A stretch of DNA of 64,000 nt from NCBI GenBank assembly GCA_965207495.1, contig OZ242287.1, positions 2,542,001-2,606,000 on the forward strand, written 5' to 3'. A program made the translations under genes and the position numbers. Below, one piece after another: positions 54,628-64,000 of this stretch. Source of the DNA: Bin5 sp965207495 (GTDB lineage: Bacteria > Chloroflexota > Anaerolineae > Caldilineales > Caldilineaceae). Within the stretch, counting starts at the first letter, position 1, and each line of letters begins with the position of its first letter. The notes under the pieces are model-generated. The model saw nothing but the letters and a program-made list of their open reading frames with translations, was not told where the DNA came from and did not search any database.

Positions 54628-56583
54628 CTACCCTCCCAGGTGATAAATGACATACACGGGGTCGGGCCCCTCATCCACGATGAGCTCCCCCCCGGGATAC
54701 AACTCCATGATCCTGTCGATCTCTTCCACGTACGGGCCCTCCAGCAAGTACGTTACCGGTCCCGGATCGAGCTTCTCCAGGTCAAATTCCCCGAACTCCC
54801 TCGACCTGTCGACGCCGTTGCTATCCGGATAAAGGAACCGTATAGTCTCATACTTGAACCTGCGCTGCGCCGAAAAATAGTAAATCGTACCGGGATCATT
54901 GAATGAGTGGGCCGCCTCAAGCGATTCCAAATAATAGGTAGCGAAGGTCCATCGAAATGTCGACGTCGTAGGCAATTCGATGAAGTAGTAGCTGAGATTC
55001 CAGACTCCGCTCACCAAGAGCACAAGGACCGAAGCGCTAACCGCACCAGCTCGCCCCCAGGTCCCAAGTGAACGATACCCGTAGTGTACGATAGCCCCAG
55101 CGCCAACGCCTGCCAGCCCAAAGACCCACGGAATGGCGGTGATACTGCGTCGCATCGAACCGGCTGAAGGATCGGTGAGCACAAGCCCCGCAAGTGCGCC
55201 AATCACCACCAGCGCTGCCATCAAGTGAGGTGGGCTGCGCCACTTTCGAATCGAAATGGCCAGTCCAAAATAAGCCAGCAACGCGATGCCCGCGTCCACT
55301 GCGCCTACGCCACCAATTCCATCTACACCGTCTATCCTTGGGTTCCGCAGCAGCAGCGAAAAGGCTTCCCAAGCCCGTTCTATTAGAAACCCTCCCCTCT
55401 CTGCCAAGCCCTCCGCGTTCACAAACTCATGATAGTCAAACACCGACTTCTGGTTCATGCGCCCGAAATAATCCTCTGGCGATCGAGCAGCAAACTGAAT
55501 AACGGGGGCCGCGCTCACGGCCGCCCCAATCGCCAGTAGAGAGAGAGGCAGCATCTTACGCTTGAACGACTCCTTCTGCAACAAAAAGTAGAGGGTAAGC
55601 GCAGCAGCCATGGCAGCCAGAAACGTTGGAAATGCAAAATACGTGTAGGGTATCAGACCCAGCAGAGCCCCGGCCGCAAACCAGATCCACAGGTTTCTGC
55701 GTCGCTCGTCAAGACTCCCTCCATCGTAAGACTTCATCGCCCACAACAGGGCCGCCGCCGCTGCCGTCGACACAAATGCCAATGGCACTACTCCAAAACC
55801 CAACCTGCTGAAGTGCAGATGCCAGTAGCTCACCGTCAGCGCCGACGTTCCGAACAGCGCGATCCAGCGGCCGAACCCTATCCGCAAGAGAAAGTAAGAC
55901 GCCGGAACAGTTGCAATGCCGAATAAACCCATCGACAGTCGAACGGAGAATACGGAAGCGTCAAGAAGCCAGATCAACAGTGCAGTAAGGTAGAAGGGAC
56001 CGGTCAGTTGACCTAATGCTGAGGAAGTATAGGGTCCTATCCAGCCCTCTTGCAGAATGCGCAGACCTTCGATTCCGGTCAAAGCCTCATCGCCGTGAAA
56101 ACCGGCCGGGATCTCTTCGAGCCGGTAAACTCGCAGAAATGCTGCCGCGACGGTTAGCAGGACGACCGCCGTCAAATCCCAGCGGTTGCGAAGCAACCAT
56201 TCCCCAAGGTACTGCCATGACCACCGCCATGCCTGGAAAGGCGTATACCAGACAAGCCCTCGACGCAGTACTTTCTTGGAAACACCTGCTAGAAGAATCC
56301 GAAGTCGAACACTAGTCCAGATACCGCTGTTAACTGAAGGTACGCCTCCGTAAATTTCCCCCCCGCATGCATCACAGAACTCGTGCCCCCCGGGGTTCTC
56401 TCTACCGCACTGCTGGCAAACCATATCTTCAGGCCTGCCGCAGCGCCCGCAAAACGCAGCGCTCGGCCGGTTCAGGAATTCACAACCGTGACAGATCCAC
56501 TGCTCAACGGAAACACTGCTCTCGAGGGGTAGAGGAGAAGAAGAAGACAAGCCCGTAACTTTCAATGGTGGGGCGCTGCACAA
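54628..56583 (-). CDS. Zinc-ribbon GT-C-like membrane glycosyltransferase
   Basis: This 651-residue protein has two N-terminal zinc ribbons (CHGCEFLNRPSAAFCGRCG, then CQQCGRENPGGHEFCDACG, residues about 30-75) and about eleven transmembrane helices. The luminal motif GFHGDEALTGIEGLRI near 160-175 has the GT-C acidic pair seen in its larger neighbour. It lacks PA14 and NHL parts; the short soluble C-terminus, from about 590, ends in strand-like segments. The ORF starts at a TTG at 56583 with no clear ribosome-binding site, so the exact start is uncertain. It is 87 bases upstream of the 1440-residue gene on the same strand. Confidence 0.75.
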   Translation of the reverse strand: MCSAPPLKVTGLSSSSPLPLESSVSVEQWICHGCEFLNRPSAAFCGRCGRPEDMVCQQCGRENPGGHEFCDACGGEIYGGVPSVNSGIWTSVRLRILLAGVSKKVLRRGLVWYTPFQAWRWSWQYLGEWLLRNRWDLTAVVLLTVAAAFLRVYRLEEIPAGFHGDEALTGIEGLRILQEGWIGPYTSSALGQLTGPFYLTALLIWLLDASVFSVRLSMGLFGIATVPASYFLLRIGFGRWIALFGTSALTVSYWHLHFSRLGFGVVPLAFVSTAAAAALLWAMKSYDGGSLDERRRNLWIWFAAGALLGLIPYTYFAFPTFLAAMAAALTLYFLLQKESFKRKMLPLSLLAIGAAVSAAPVIQFAARSPEDYFGRMNQKSVFDYHEFVNAEGLAERGGFLIERAWEAFSLLLRNPRIDGVDGIGGVGAVDAGIALLAYFGLAISIRKWRSPPHLMAALVVIGALAGLVLTDPSAGSMRRSITAIPWVFGLAGVGAGAIVHYGYRSLGTWGRAGAVSASVLVLLVSGVWNLSYYFIELPTTSTFRWTFATYYLESLEAAHSFNDPGTIYYFSAQRRFKYETIRFLYPDSNGVDRSREFGEFDLEKLDPGPVTYLLEGPYVEEIDRIMELYPGGELIVDEGPDPVYVIYHLGG

Positions 56584-56694
56584 GATCCGAAAATGCCAAC
56601 GGCGCCAGAGGGCCAGTGGCGAAGATCGATGCTTGCCCAGTTGGCCCTCATGGCACCGCTCTGTACCGCTTTCTGATGCCTGGTTTTCCCGAAC

Positions 56695-59600
56695 TCAATT
56701 GCCCGAAAAAACGAGTACCCGGTGGTTGTCAGCGTCGGCAACGAGAATCTCGCCGCTTATCGGGTCGATCGCAATGCCGGTCGGCTTGGCAAAGCTTTTT
56801 AGGTCCGAGCCATATCGCCCAAAGCTTGCCTGAATGTCGCCGCCCGAACCTATCACATAAATTTGGGAATACTGTGGGTCCGAAGCATACACCGTACCAT
56901 CCGCCGCTGCCGCGATAAACGGCTTGTCCCAGATTTCCTGGCTCTCCCAGGTGGGAATGAGCCACTCGAATACGGGAACCAGCTCCGCCGTAAGCACCTG
57001 AATGCGGCGATTCCAAGCGTCGCTGACCAGGACATTCCCCGTCGGCGGGTGAATAGCAACGGCGACCGGTTCCTCAAAGTGACCTAAAAGTACCCCGCCC
57101 CCGCCTACCTGGCGAACGAACTCTCCCGCCGGCGTAAACTCCAGAATGCGCTTGTTGCCAGTGTCAGCAACGAGAAGGTTACCCGCAGGCGTCACGGCCA
57201 GTCCCCGCGGGCCAAATAGTGCGTAGGGGTCTCTGCTATCTTCAGTGATGGCATTGAAGACTCCCCACTTGCGCAGGAAATTCCCTTGGCTGTCAAAAAC
57301 TTGTATGCGCCCATTCCAAGTGTCTGCGACGAAGACCGTGCCGTCAGCGCCAACCGCGATTCCCCACGGTTCCCGAAATTGGCCGTCACCCAGTTCCAAA
57401 GGTCCGTCTCCGTCCAGATCGGTGCAGCCTCTGCTTCCTTCCTCCGCCAGAAAACAAGTACTACCGAATGTCAACCGAAATGTACCATCGGAATCCAACG
57501 CGACAACGCGATTATTGCCAGTATCGAGAATGTATCGCATCCCGTCCAAACCAATCGCAACACCTCGCGGGTTGGCCAGCGGAACGTCACTATAGAGACC
57601 GTTGTACGCAACGCTGGCACTGCGTTCGACCTCTTCATAGCTAAACGACTGCGACTGCGACGGTCCGCCACCGGCAGTAGGAACAACATTCAAGTCCCAC
57701 ACAATTTCGGCGATGTCCCTGCGGACGTACATGCGGAAATCATGACGGTGAGGCCATTCCGTTAGCGTCCGGTCAGGATGATTGCGGAAGAAAAAAATCT
57801 GCCACAGGCGGCTACGCCGCTCACTATCTGTCAAAGCGCCCCATATCTGGTCTAAAGTCAGACCTCTGGACATGGATGCCTCCGCGTCCCATTCCCCTTT
57901 GTAGCTCTCCTCAGGCCACCAGACAAGCCTGTAATTGCGGCTGACATAGTCGCGGCCAACGTACGGCTCGACTTTTGCATAATTCTTCTTGCCGACAAGG
58001 ATGACCGGCGCGCTCATCGCCTCAGTGGTCGGGTTCGCCCCGTAGAATATATGGTTTGGATAGAAGCGCATGTACCAGGTCATGGGCCAGGCAACATCAT
58101 CGTCGTAAGAGACCTGGATTTCACGCTCGCCAACCGTGCGTTCGCTGATCGTCTCTATCTCCTCCAGAGCCCTCTTTACGTCCGGAGCAGCGTGGGCATA
58201 GACGAGATATTCAGTCGCCATGTCGTAGTTGACATAAGTGAGAAGATAGGAGAATCGAACTGTCAGCAGAAACAATATTGTGAACGCTGTCACCGCTGAC
58301 AGCCGCAACGTTAGTCGCCAGCCTGACCGCTCAAATGCCAGATATATGTAATACAACAAACCACCCATCAAACCGAGAGCAAGTATGAAGCGAACTGTCC
58401 GAGACAGCGTGTCTACATCACGGCCGCCGCTGGGGATCGACCCAACCAGTGTCGCCGCGACAAAAACCAGTGCCGGCAGAAGCACCAGCAACCACCAGCC
58501 TTGCACCTCCCGCACCTTCTTCCAGTCGATTCGACGAAGGATCTCCGCCCCCCACCAACCTCCGAATAGGGCCATCGGCTGCGTCATGTGCGTCATCAAC
58601 CAAGGCATCTTTTCACCTGCGTAGGAATAGGACAACCAGGCCCCAATGCCCCACCATGCCAGAAAGAGCACAAGATAGGGCCGCACGAACAAAGTCCCAT
58701 TCGCGATGGCAGACGCGGACTGCTTCCATTCCGTACTACTCTTGCCCTCTGAATTGGCCCCGTCACGCTCCTCGGTGACCGGCCTTCCCCAGAACCCCTT
58801 TCGCAGACGAACCGCAAGCAGAGTCAACCCGCCCAGGCTGAGAAGAAGTGGCACAAATTCATAGAGCAGGGTCTGCATAATGTAGTAGTACCACGGCTGG
58901 CTTCCCCGTTGGACTTCCTGCTGAGCCAGCCAGTAGCCGAGACTGCCCACCACCCCGGTCGCCAGTCCGTCGACCGGATTTGTGAAAAATGTAGTGAACA
59001 ACAGGATCTCAATTGCCCAGAACAAGGCCATAAATGTAGCCCAATTCGAGAACGTGAGCCTTCGCTCCTGCCCCTGTCTAGCTTCCGACTGGCCTCCACT
59101 CTCCCTTACGCTGGCCGGACCAAACCACCAGTAGGCCATTGCTGCGCTTAGTACAGTCATCAGCAGAACCAGAATGGCCGATCTTGCCAGATCCTGTGTC
59201 GTACTATAAGCGAGCGCATCCCAACCGAGGAGGAGGTGCCCAAATGGCGCGGCAAATGGCAAGACAAGAGTTAGGAGCAGAACTGCAATATCGGCAAAAG
59301 CACTGTCTCGTATCTGCTCTTGTCCCGTCCACCAGCGCCACACGGCCGCTCCTACCATGAAGACCCCAAAAATCGTGCCCGACATGAACTGGTTTTCTTT
59401 AGCAGCAAATCCAAGGGCCATCGCGGTCACAGTAATGTAGAGCCACTTCAATCTCCGCTCTTCAACATAGCGGAACATGCAGTACACCCAAACCATCGAG
59501 AAAAAGACGATGTAGATATCGTTCCGAATGTACCTGCTGTGAAAGAGAATGCTGGGACTGAAGAGCAGTAGCAGCGCCGTCAGCAGCGCGCCGGTTCGCC

Positions 59601-60114
59601 CGAGCCAACGTCGGTAAAACCACGCCGCAATGATGGTCCCAATGCCTGCCAGAGCCGGCATGACACGTGCTGTGGCATCGCTCACACCAAAGAGTAGGTA
59701 AATGAAAGCGTTTGCATGGAAGAGGAACGGCCCATGCATCATCGGGTTGTGTTGATAACTGCCGTTTCGATAGAGATCGAGAGAGTACACCGCGTGCAAA
59801 CTCTCATCGTGACTCATCCCGCGGTCGCCTAGCGCGTAAAAGCGGCTGACTAACGCGACCACCAGGATGCCCGCCCATGCGACAGTCTCCCAATTGGCCC
59901 GCAGCGTAGTCAACAGGTTCGAGTCTAGGAAACTTTCGGACGCCCCAGCTGTCTCCTTCTGTAAGGACCGTTGCGAGTCCTTGAGGGCTGGAGTTTCAAT
60001 CAGACTCTCCTCCTGCTCCTCAGCAACAGGAATCTCGCTAGAGGAATCCTGAACCTCCGTTTCGGAGACCTCTTCTGTGGTCTCGACTTGCTCCTCGCTC
60101 CGTCCTTCAGCCAT
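56695..60114 (-). CDS. TIGR03663-like membrane glycosyltransferase with NHL repeats
   Basis: The 1139-residue protein has an acidic cytoplasmic N-terminus (1-75), about twelve transmembrane helices (75-640), a soluble domain, and five or six NHL repeats (about 845-1139; for example GVAIGLDGMRYILDTGNNRVVALD and GIAVGADGTVFVADTWNGRIQVFD). The loop GMSHDESLHAVYSLDLYRNG near 100-120 with the His-Asp-Glu motif and the following MMHGPFLFHANAFIYLLFGVSD are characteristic of the TIGR03663 family of Chloroflexota and archaea. The chemistry is unproven, but the fold is GT-C-like. The ATG follows GAGAAG and overlaps the upstream gene's end, so the two are tightly coupled. Confidence 0.85.
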   Translation of the reverse strand: MAEGRSEEQVETTEEVSETEVQDSSSEIPVAEEQEESLIETPALKDSQRSLQKETAGASESFLDSNLLTTLRANWETVAWAGILVVALVSRFYALGDRGMSHDESLHAVYSLDLYRNGSYQHNPMMHGPFLFHANAFIYLLFGVSDATARVMPALAGIGTIIAAWFYRRWLGRTGALLTALLLLFSPSILFHSRYIRNDIYIVFFSMVWVYCMFRYVEERRLKWLYITVTAMALGFAAKENQFMSGTIFGVFMVGAAVWRWWTGQEQIRDSAFADIAVLLLTLVLPFAAPFGHLLLGWDALAYSTTQDLARSAILVLLMTVLSAAMAYWWFGPASVRESGGQSEARQGQERRLTFSNWATFMALFWAIEILLFTTFFTNPVDGLATGVVGSLGYWLAQQEVQRGSQPWYYYIMQTLLYEFVPLLLSLGGLTLLAVRLRKGFWGRPVTEERDGANSEGKSSTEWKQSASAIANGTLFVRPYLVLFLAWWGIGAWLSYSYAGEKMPWLMTHMTQPMALFGGWWGAEILRRIDWKKVREVQGWWLLVLLPALVFVAATLVGSIPSGGRDVDTLSRTVRFILALGLMGGLLYYIYLAFERSGWRLTLRLSAVTAFTILFLLTVRFSYLLTYVNYDMATEYLVYAHAAPDVKRALEEIETISERTVGEREIQVSYDDDVAWPMTWYMRFYPNHIFYGANPTTEAMSAPVILVGKKNYAKVEPYVGRDYVSRNYRLVWWPEESYKGEWDAEASMSRGLTLDQIWGALTDSERRSRLWQIFFFRNHPDRTLTEWPHRHDFRMYVRRDIAEIVWDLNVVPTAGGGPSQSQSFSYEEVERSASVAYNGLYSDVPLANPRGVAIGLDGMRYILDTGNNRVVALDSDGTFRLTFGSTCFLAEEGSRGCTDLDGDGPLELGDGQFREPWGIAVGADGTVFVADTWNGRIQVFDSQGNFLRKWGVFNAITEDSRDPYALFGPRGLAVTPAGNLLVADTGNKRILEFTPAGEFVRQVGGGGVLLGHFEEPVAVAIHPPTGNVLVSDAWNRRIQVLTAELVPVFEWLIPTWESQEIWDKPFIAAAADGTVYASDPQYSQIYVIGSGGDIQASFGRYGSDLKSFAKPTGIAIDPISGEILVADADNHRVLVFSGN

Positions 60115-60117
60115 CTT

Positions 60118-62064
60118 TTACTTCTCCCGTATTACCCAAAGTTCTACCTCTTGCAGCGCCGGGACGCTCTCCGGGACATGCTGCCTTTCACGATAGAGCA
60201 TCCACCTCAAAAGGGCTCCAGTACTCTCCAACTCTGTGGGCAGCCAACGCTGTGTCACAGAGTAACTGCTGCCAACGAAACCGGCGGGAAGCAGATCCCA
60301 TTCTCCCCTGTTACCCGGCGTGCCTCGAGACACCACCAGAGCATCCGCCTCCACGCCTGTCAAGTCGATTCCGGGGTGCCAACGCAGATCGCCCATTTCT
60401 CTCAAATGCCAGTAAAAGAATGGCAAATGGGAATACTCTACCTGCAAATAGACCGGCGCTTCAGTAGGATCACCGGTTCGCAAGGAGCTTAGGCGGGCGA
60501 TATCTTCAGCCAGTAAGGCCATTCCGCTGTCGCCGGTCTCAGCAAAAAGTGTACGGCTATGCCCGAATTCCGGCCTCAGATTCAACATCCAGCTACTGCT
60601 AACCTGGGCCAGAAAAAACGCAATCAAGGTCAGGAAGCCAAAAACATGCCCGCTGGCACGCCCTCCTGACCACCAAACGAAAAACGCGCCAAGCGCGGGA
60701 ATCAGCAGATAGAAAGTAGCCAAACGGGGATCAAGATTGCCGTCTCGAATCGAAAGGCTGATCGTGCCCGTCCAGAAAAAAGCGGTCACCAGCAGAATCC
60801 CCATCGTCGCAAAAGCCGGCATACGGGAGCTGTCTCGAAACAGCATTCCAACTGGTGCCATCCGCAACAAGCTAGTTGCCGTTCCCGCCGCCAAGAATAG
60901 CAACGGCAATCCAATAACGAGTAGGCTGACAGGTGTGCGCCCCGGCAACAGTATCAACAGTAGGCCCCAGGCCGCACCAGCACTGAGGACCTTGAGCCAC
61001 ATCGCGTCCAGAACTGCTCGTCTTCCAGTTTCGACGACTTCCCCATCGCTGACAACCTGCCCCGCCTTTCTGCTGGCAAAGAATACTGTACTGTAAAGGG
61101 CGACTGCTACCCCCGCGCCTCCGAACAAGAGTAGGAACGGTTCATCAACCAGCAGCCTCAGTAGCGCCCACGTAACGGTGTAATCGTGGTCCCCCAGCAG
61201 GATCCCAGTAGTCCCCGACCAGCCTACCAGGTGAGCGACGGCAGTTCCCACACTCTCTCCAATGGCCGACAACCCAGCCAGATTCGAAAACAGACCCGTC
61301 GAACCCACAACAGCCGTTCCCGCACAGATGAGTGCTGCCTGCCTCCCCTTGACCTGCAAGAGAACCGCAAGCTGGCTCCCTCTGAGCAAATAGAAAGCGT
61401 ACAAGACTATTGGCAGCAACAGCCACGCCAGTGGGCCGCTAATCAGAAATAGACCCCCTGTCACCGCAAGCCGATTTAACTGCGCGCCCTCACTTCTGTC
61501 ATCGAACAGCGCTGCTAAAAGCAACACACCCGTCAAAACTGACAGGGTCGACCCATCAGCCAGCCGGCTGAACGATAGCAACCATGGATCGAGAGCAAAT
61601 AACCCCGCTGCAATCAGCGCGCTCCCGCGTCCCATCCTTCGCCGCAAACCCCAGGCCGCAAGAACCAGACCCGCCCCTGCGCAAGCCGACGGAAAACGGG
61701 CCCAGAAGCTGCTCCCGCCCCCTGTCACAAGAAACAGCGCGCGCTGAATCGTATACAGTAGAGGGCTGGCGGGTGGGCGTGGGTCCGGAAGTCCGCTTTC
61801 TTCCAGTATGCCGGCCGAATGGTCCAGCCAGGCGGGCCAGATCTGGGCGGCCTCTAAAGGAGATACGAGATTGAAGTCGCCAAGGGAAAAAAGCCGTATT
61901 CCCAAAGCCAGCATGAACAGAATCGCGTACAAAGCCTGTTCCACCGTTGGCGCGCTGCCTACCGACGCCTCCGCCTGCACGCCGTGAAACGGTTCTGTAG
62001 CTGGCTGGCCCTCAACTGGCGGCCTCTCACCTTCTCTTTGAACCTTCATTGTCCCCGGAGTCAC
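60118..62064 (-). CDS. GT-C-like polytopic membrane protein lacking the acidic motif
   Basis: The 648-residue protein has about thirteen hydrophobic segments arranged like its neighbours and a short soluble C-terminal domain. The position of the acidic pair in related proteins reads FNLVSPLEAAQIWPAW, with Leu-Glu where Asp-Glu is expected, so it may be catalytically altered or inactive. The start codon is a GTG at 62064; an ATG at 62049 with GGGGAC before it is equally likely. The stop lies four bases before the ATG of the TIGR03663-like gene, so the two are probably translated together. I can name no further family. Confidence 0.68.
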   Translation of the reverse strand: MTPGTMKVQREGERPPVEGQPATEPFHGVQAEASVGSAPTVEQALYAILFMLALGIRLFSLGDFNLVSPLEAAQIWPAWLDHSAGILEESGLPDPRPPASPLLYTIQRALFLVTGGGSSFWARFPSACAGAGLVLAAWGLRRRMGRGSALIAAGLFALDPWLLSFSRLADGSTLSVLTGVLLLAALFDDRSEGAQLNRLAVTGGLFLISGPLAWLLLPIVLYAFYLLRGSQLAVLLQVKGRQAALICAGTAVVGSTGLFSNLAGLSAIGESVGTAVAHLVGWSGTTGILLGDHDYTVTWALLRLLVDEPFLLLFGGAGVAVALYSTVFFASRKAGQVVSDGEVVETGRRAVLDAMWLKVLSAGAAWGLLLILLPGRTPVSLLVIGLPLLFLAAGTATSLLRMAPVGMLFRDSSRMPAFATMGILLVTAFFWTGTISLSIRDGNLDPRLATFYLLIPALGAFFVWWSGGRASGHVFGFLTLIAFFLAQVSSSWMLNLRPEFGHSRTLFAETGDSGMALLAEDIARLSSLRTGDPTEAPVYLQVEYSHLPFFYWHLREMGDLRWHPGIDLTGVEADALVVSRGTPGNRGEWDLLPAGFVGSSYSVTQRWLPTELESTGALLRWMLYRERQHVPESVPALQEVELWVIREK

Positions 62065-62094
62065 CTGCAGCCTGTTTCCTCTTCTACCGATTTC

Positions 62095-64000
62095 CTATCT
62101 GTCTGACGCGCCCATCGCGCGGTATAACCGATAACTTCCCTGCTCATATGCCAGTTCGAGAATCTGGCCCAACCGGAATTCAAGCGCAGGCGTAATACCA
62201 TACTGGGTGCGTTCTTCCGGTCCAACAAGGACATAGTCAATCTGCCAGCGATTCAGTGTTTCCTCCAACGTAGACGGCCGCGGGGACTGATACACTTCCC
62301 GGATGGCTTCGGCGCGTCCAACCGCCATTTCTCCATACGCGCGCCCGCGCCATTGGGCCTCGTGTCCATCCCATCCCAGCAATGTGGCCCGGCCAGTTGC
62401 AGCGCTGATCCGCGCCGTATTGAGTCTGTAGCTCGCCCCCTTTGCCTCCAGAATCACCGACTCAGGACGCGTATTGCGCCTGATCCAGTCGATAACTGCT
62501 AACTCCTCGTCACCAAAGTAGGCCAAGCCGTTAAGCGTCGGCTCTCTCGTACCGAATCCCTTAATCTTAGCATACGCCCCAGCCACAGGATATACAAGGC
62601 ACGCTAAGATGAGTAGGAGAGAAAGAACCGATGGAACCAGTCCCAATGCGGGTAGGGCCGCCCCTCCACCTCCCGCCTGACCGATGCGCCGCACCGCCAG
62701 TTCCAGGTACCTCGCGATGGCATATGCCGCCGCGATCCCGAACAACAACCAGCTCTGATAATAGAACTTGAATATCGTATTCATGCGGGTGCCGAAGTTG
62801 TCACGAAGATACACAAACTCCGGCATATACGTCAGCAAGCTCCCAATTGCAAACAGACACAGGACAAATGTGGTCGTCTGCGTGCCCTTGCCCGGCCCGG
62901 CCAGCCGCTGCCAGAGCAGACTCAACGTGATCGCCGTAAGCCCGCCCAGAAACAGAAACGTCCAGGGCTGTCCCAGCCGCCTCCCGGCGATGCTCCCTAG
63001 CAGTTCACCGGAATCGCCTGCACTGCGCGCCGACAGCAGCCCGGTGGTGACCAGAAAGACCAGCGGAAGTCCCAGGACGAGTACCGCCGCCCCCACCAAT
63101 ATATCAGCCGGCGGTCGCTGCTCTCTCCAACCCAGGACGAGCAGACCCGCGCCGGCCAGCAGGAAATGACCGAACATTAACAGAAACTGTGGCAGTCGCG
63201 TAGGGTGAATCAAGTTAGGCAAAATGCCGCCCGCCTGACTCTGCGCCGTAAGAAAGTACGGCAGATACAACACAAGGGCCCCCAGGACAACTGAAACCCC
63301 GACTATGGCCCCCCGAGTCAGCGCCCTGCGCAGCAAATCGGCAACATCCCCATTTTTGCGTGCCGTCGTGAGCATCGCCACCAAAACAAGCAATAACCAG
63401 TAAGGAGGGAAGTCCCAGGTATTCAGAAAAAGTAGCGCGCCCACCGCTGCCACAATCAGCAAAAGCCCTGCGCCGCCTAACATCCTTGTAACTGACCGGA
63501 TCTCAGTACCCACCGCCGATAGGAAAGAGCCGATCCCGCCTCGGTTCTCTCCGCTGCTTCTGTCCAGGCGTGCCGGCTTCTCGCCACGGTCCGACCCAAA
63601 CGCGCTGAACCAGTTCAATGCCAAGGCAACGACCAAAAGCACAAATGGCATGGCCAGCAAATGGGGATGATTGTCAGAAAGTACATAACTGAAGATCGGG
63701 AACTCGTCGATAATCTCAATGTGGTTCCCATCAAGGTCGATATCTTCGATAACGCGACTGGCTCGCCACCACCAGCTCCATCCGCTGTCAATGTACCACT
63801 TGCCGGACACCCCTGACTGCTCGGGAAAGTTATACACATCAACCAGCTGAATCAAGCCGTTCATCTGCACGCCTTGGGCATAGAGCCACTCGAGAATAAC
63901 GTGCAGATTAGAGGTCAACGCCACGGCAATCGCGGTCAGCAGCCCTGCCAGAAAAGAGAATGCATCTGAGGACCTCCCATCCAAGTGGCGAAGCACCCCG
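62095..64000 (-). CDS. DUF2298 (YYY-type) membrane protein (5' partial)
   Basis: The frame is open to the edge of the window, so the N-terminus is missing. The visible 630 or so residues contain many transmembrane helices and DUF2298 hallmarks: VYNFPEQSG, SYVLSDNHPHLLAMPFVLL, LNTWDFPPYWLLL, and NFGTRMNTIFKFYYQSWLL. A soluble C-terminal tail ends AMGASDR. Proteins with this domain occur with TIGR03663 proteins in Chloroflexota and archaea; their biochemical role is not established. It is the first gene visible of the minus-strand cluster and lies 30 bases upstream of the next gene. Confidence 0.88.
   Translation of the reverse strand, partial: GVLRHLDGRSSDAFSFLAGLLTAIAVALTSNLHVILEWLYAQGVQMNGLIQLVDVYNFPEQSGVSGKWYIDSGWSWWWRASRVIEDIDLDGNHIEIIDEFPIFSYVLSDNHPHLLAMPFVLLVVALALNWFSAFGSDRGEKPARLDRSSGENRGGIGSFLSAVGTEIRSVTRMLGGAGLLLIVAAVGALLFLNTWDFPPYWLLLVLVAMLTTARKNGDVADLLRRALTRGAIVGVSVVLGALVLYLPYFLTAQSQAGGILPNLIHPTRLPQFLLMFGHFLLAGAGLLVLGWREQRPPADILVGAAVLVLGLPLVFLVTTGLLSARSAGDSGELLGSIAGRRLGQPWTFLFLGGLTAITLSLLWQRLAGPGKGTQTTTFVLCLFAIGSLLTYMPEFVYLRDNFGTRMNTIFKFYYQSWLLFGIAAAYAIARYLELAVRRIGQAGGGGAALPALGLVPSVLSLLLILACLVYPVAGAYAKIKGFGTREPTLNGLAYFGDEELAVIDWIRRNTRPESVILEAKGASYRLNTARISAATGRATLLGWDGHEAQWRGRAYGEMAVGRAEAIREVYQSPRPSTLEETLNRWQIDYVLVGPEERTQYGITPALEFRLGQILELAYEQGSYRLYRAMGASDR

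Overview
The window is a high-GC bacterial chromosome segment with about 45 protein genes, one tRNA gene (Asp), a T-box leader, a candidate small structured RNA and a three-copy intergenic repeat family. It most resembles a member of the Chloroflexota (Caldilineae/Anaerolineae-like). This rests on a fused OMP decarboxylase-orotate phosphoribosyltransferase, a b6-type cytochrome b operon with Rieske proteins, Thr-Asp-Thr-Pro linkers in a surface lipoprotein, tandem phytanoyl-CoA dioxygenase-like genes, and a run of multi-spanning glycosyltransferase-like proteins (DUF2298 and TIGR03663-like) carrying NHL propellers. The assignment is inference; no rRNA is present.

Layout. 1-7.3 kb: pyrimidine synthesis (pyrF-pyrE fusion, pyrD), queA, a penicillin-acylase-family hydrolase and rarD. 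7.4-10.8 kb: first copy of the dispersed repeat, then a consensus promoter and T-box leader ahead of valS. 11-11.7 kb: a ribbon-helix-helix/PIN toxin-antitoxin pair. 11.7-16.3 kb: an electron-transfer operon (Rieske, a second Rieske with altered ligands, cytochrome b, diheme cytochrome c) behind a TTGACA-17-TATACT promoter, followed by a phosphoribosyltransferase. 17.2-24 kb: a sugar-type ABC importer (Tat lipoprotein binding protein and two permeases, no ATPase) followed by three phytanoyl-CoA dioxygenase paralogs and a terminator. 24-34.4 kb: mixed genes (GNAT, dinB, a frameshifted EamA transporter, rsmI, an aminotransferase, a SRAP protein, two overlapping metallophosphoesterases, a class V aminotransferase) with two more repeat copies. 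34.5-39.7 kb: signalling genes (ECF sigma factor, FHA-winged-helix regulator, Ser/Thr kinase with extracytoplasmic domain, lipoprotein). 39.8-48.6 kb: an unrecognised 604-residue protein, threonine aldolase, a DUF697-like membrane protein, tRNA-Asp, fabI, a candidate sRNA, tyrS and an IlvD/Edd dehydratase. 48.7-64 kb: six co-directional minus-strand genes for polytopic glycosyltransferase-like proteins with zinc ribbons, PA14 domains and NHL propellers. The last of these runs off the window.

Two regions look least explained by known biology. One is the terminal glycosyltransferase/NHL/zinc-ribbon cluster, where a propeller module has been duplicated between neighbouring genes and one GT-C-like protein lacks the usual acidic pair. 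The other is the Rieske paralog, whose cluster ligands would be Cys, His, Cys, Cys and whose disulfide cysteines are gone. The ~75-nt RNA at 45.37-45.44 kb, with its own promoter and T-run terminator, is the best candidate for an undescribed RNA.
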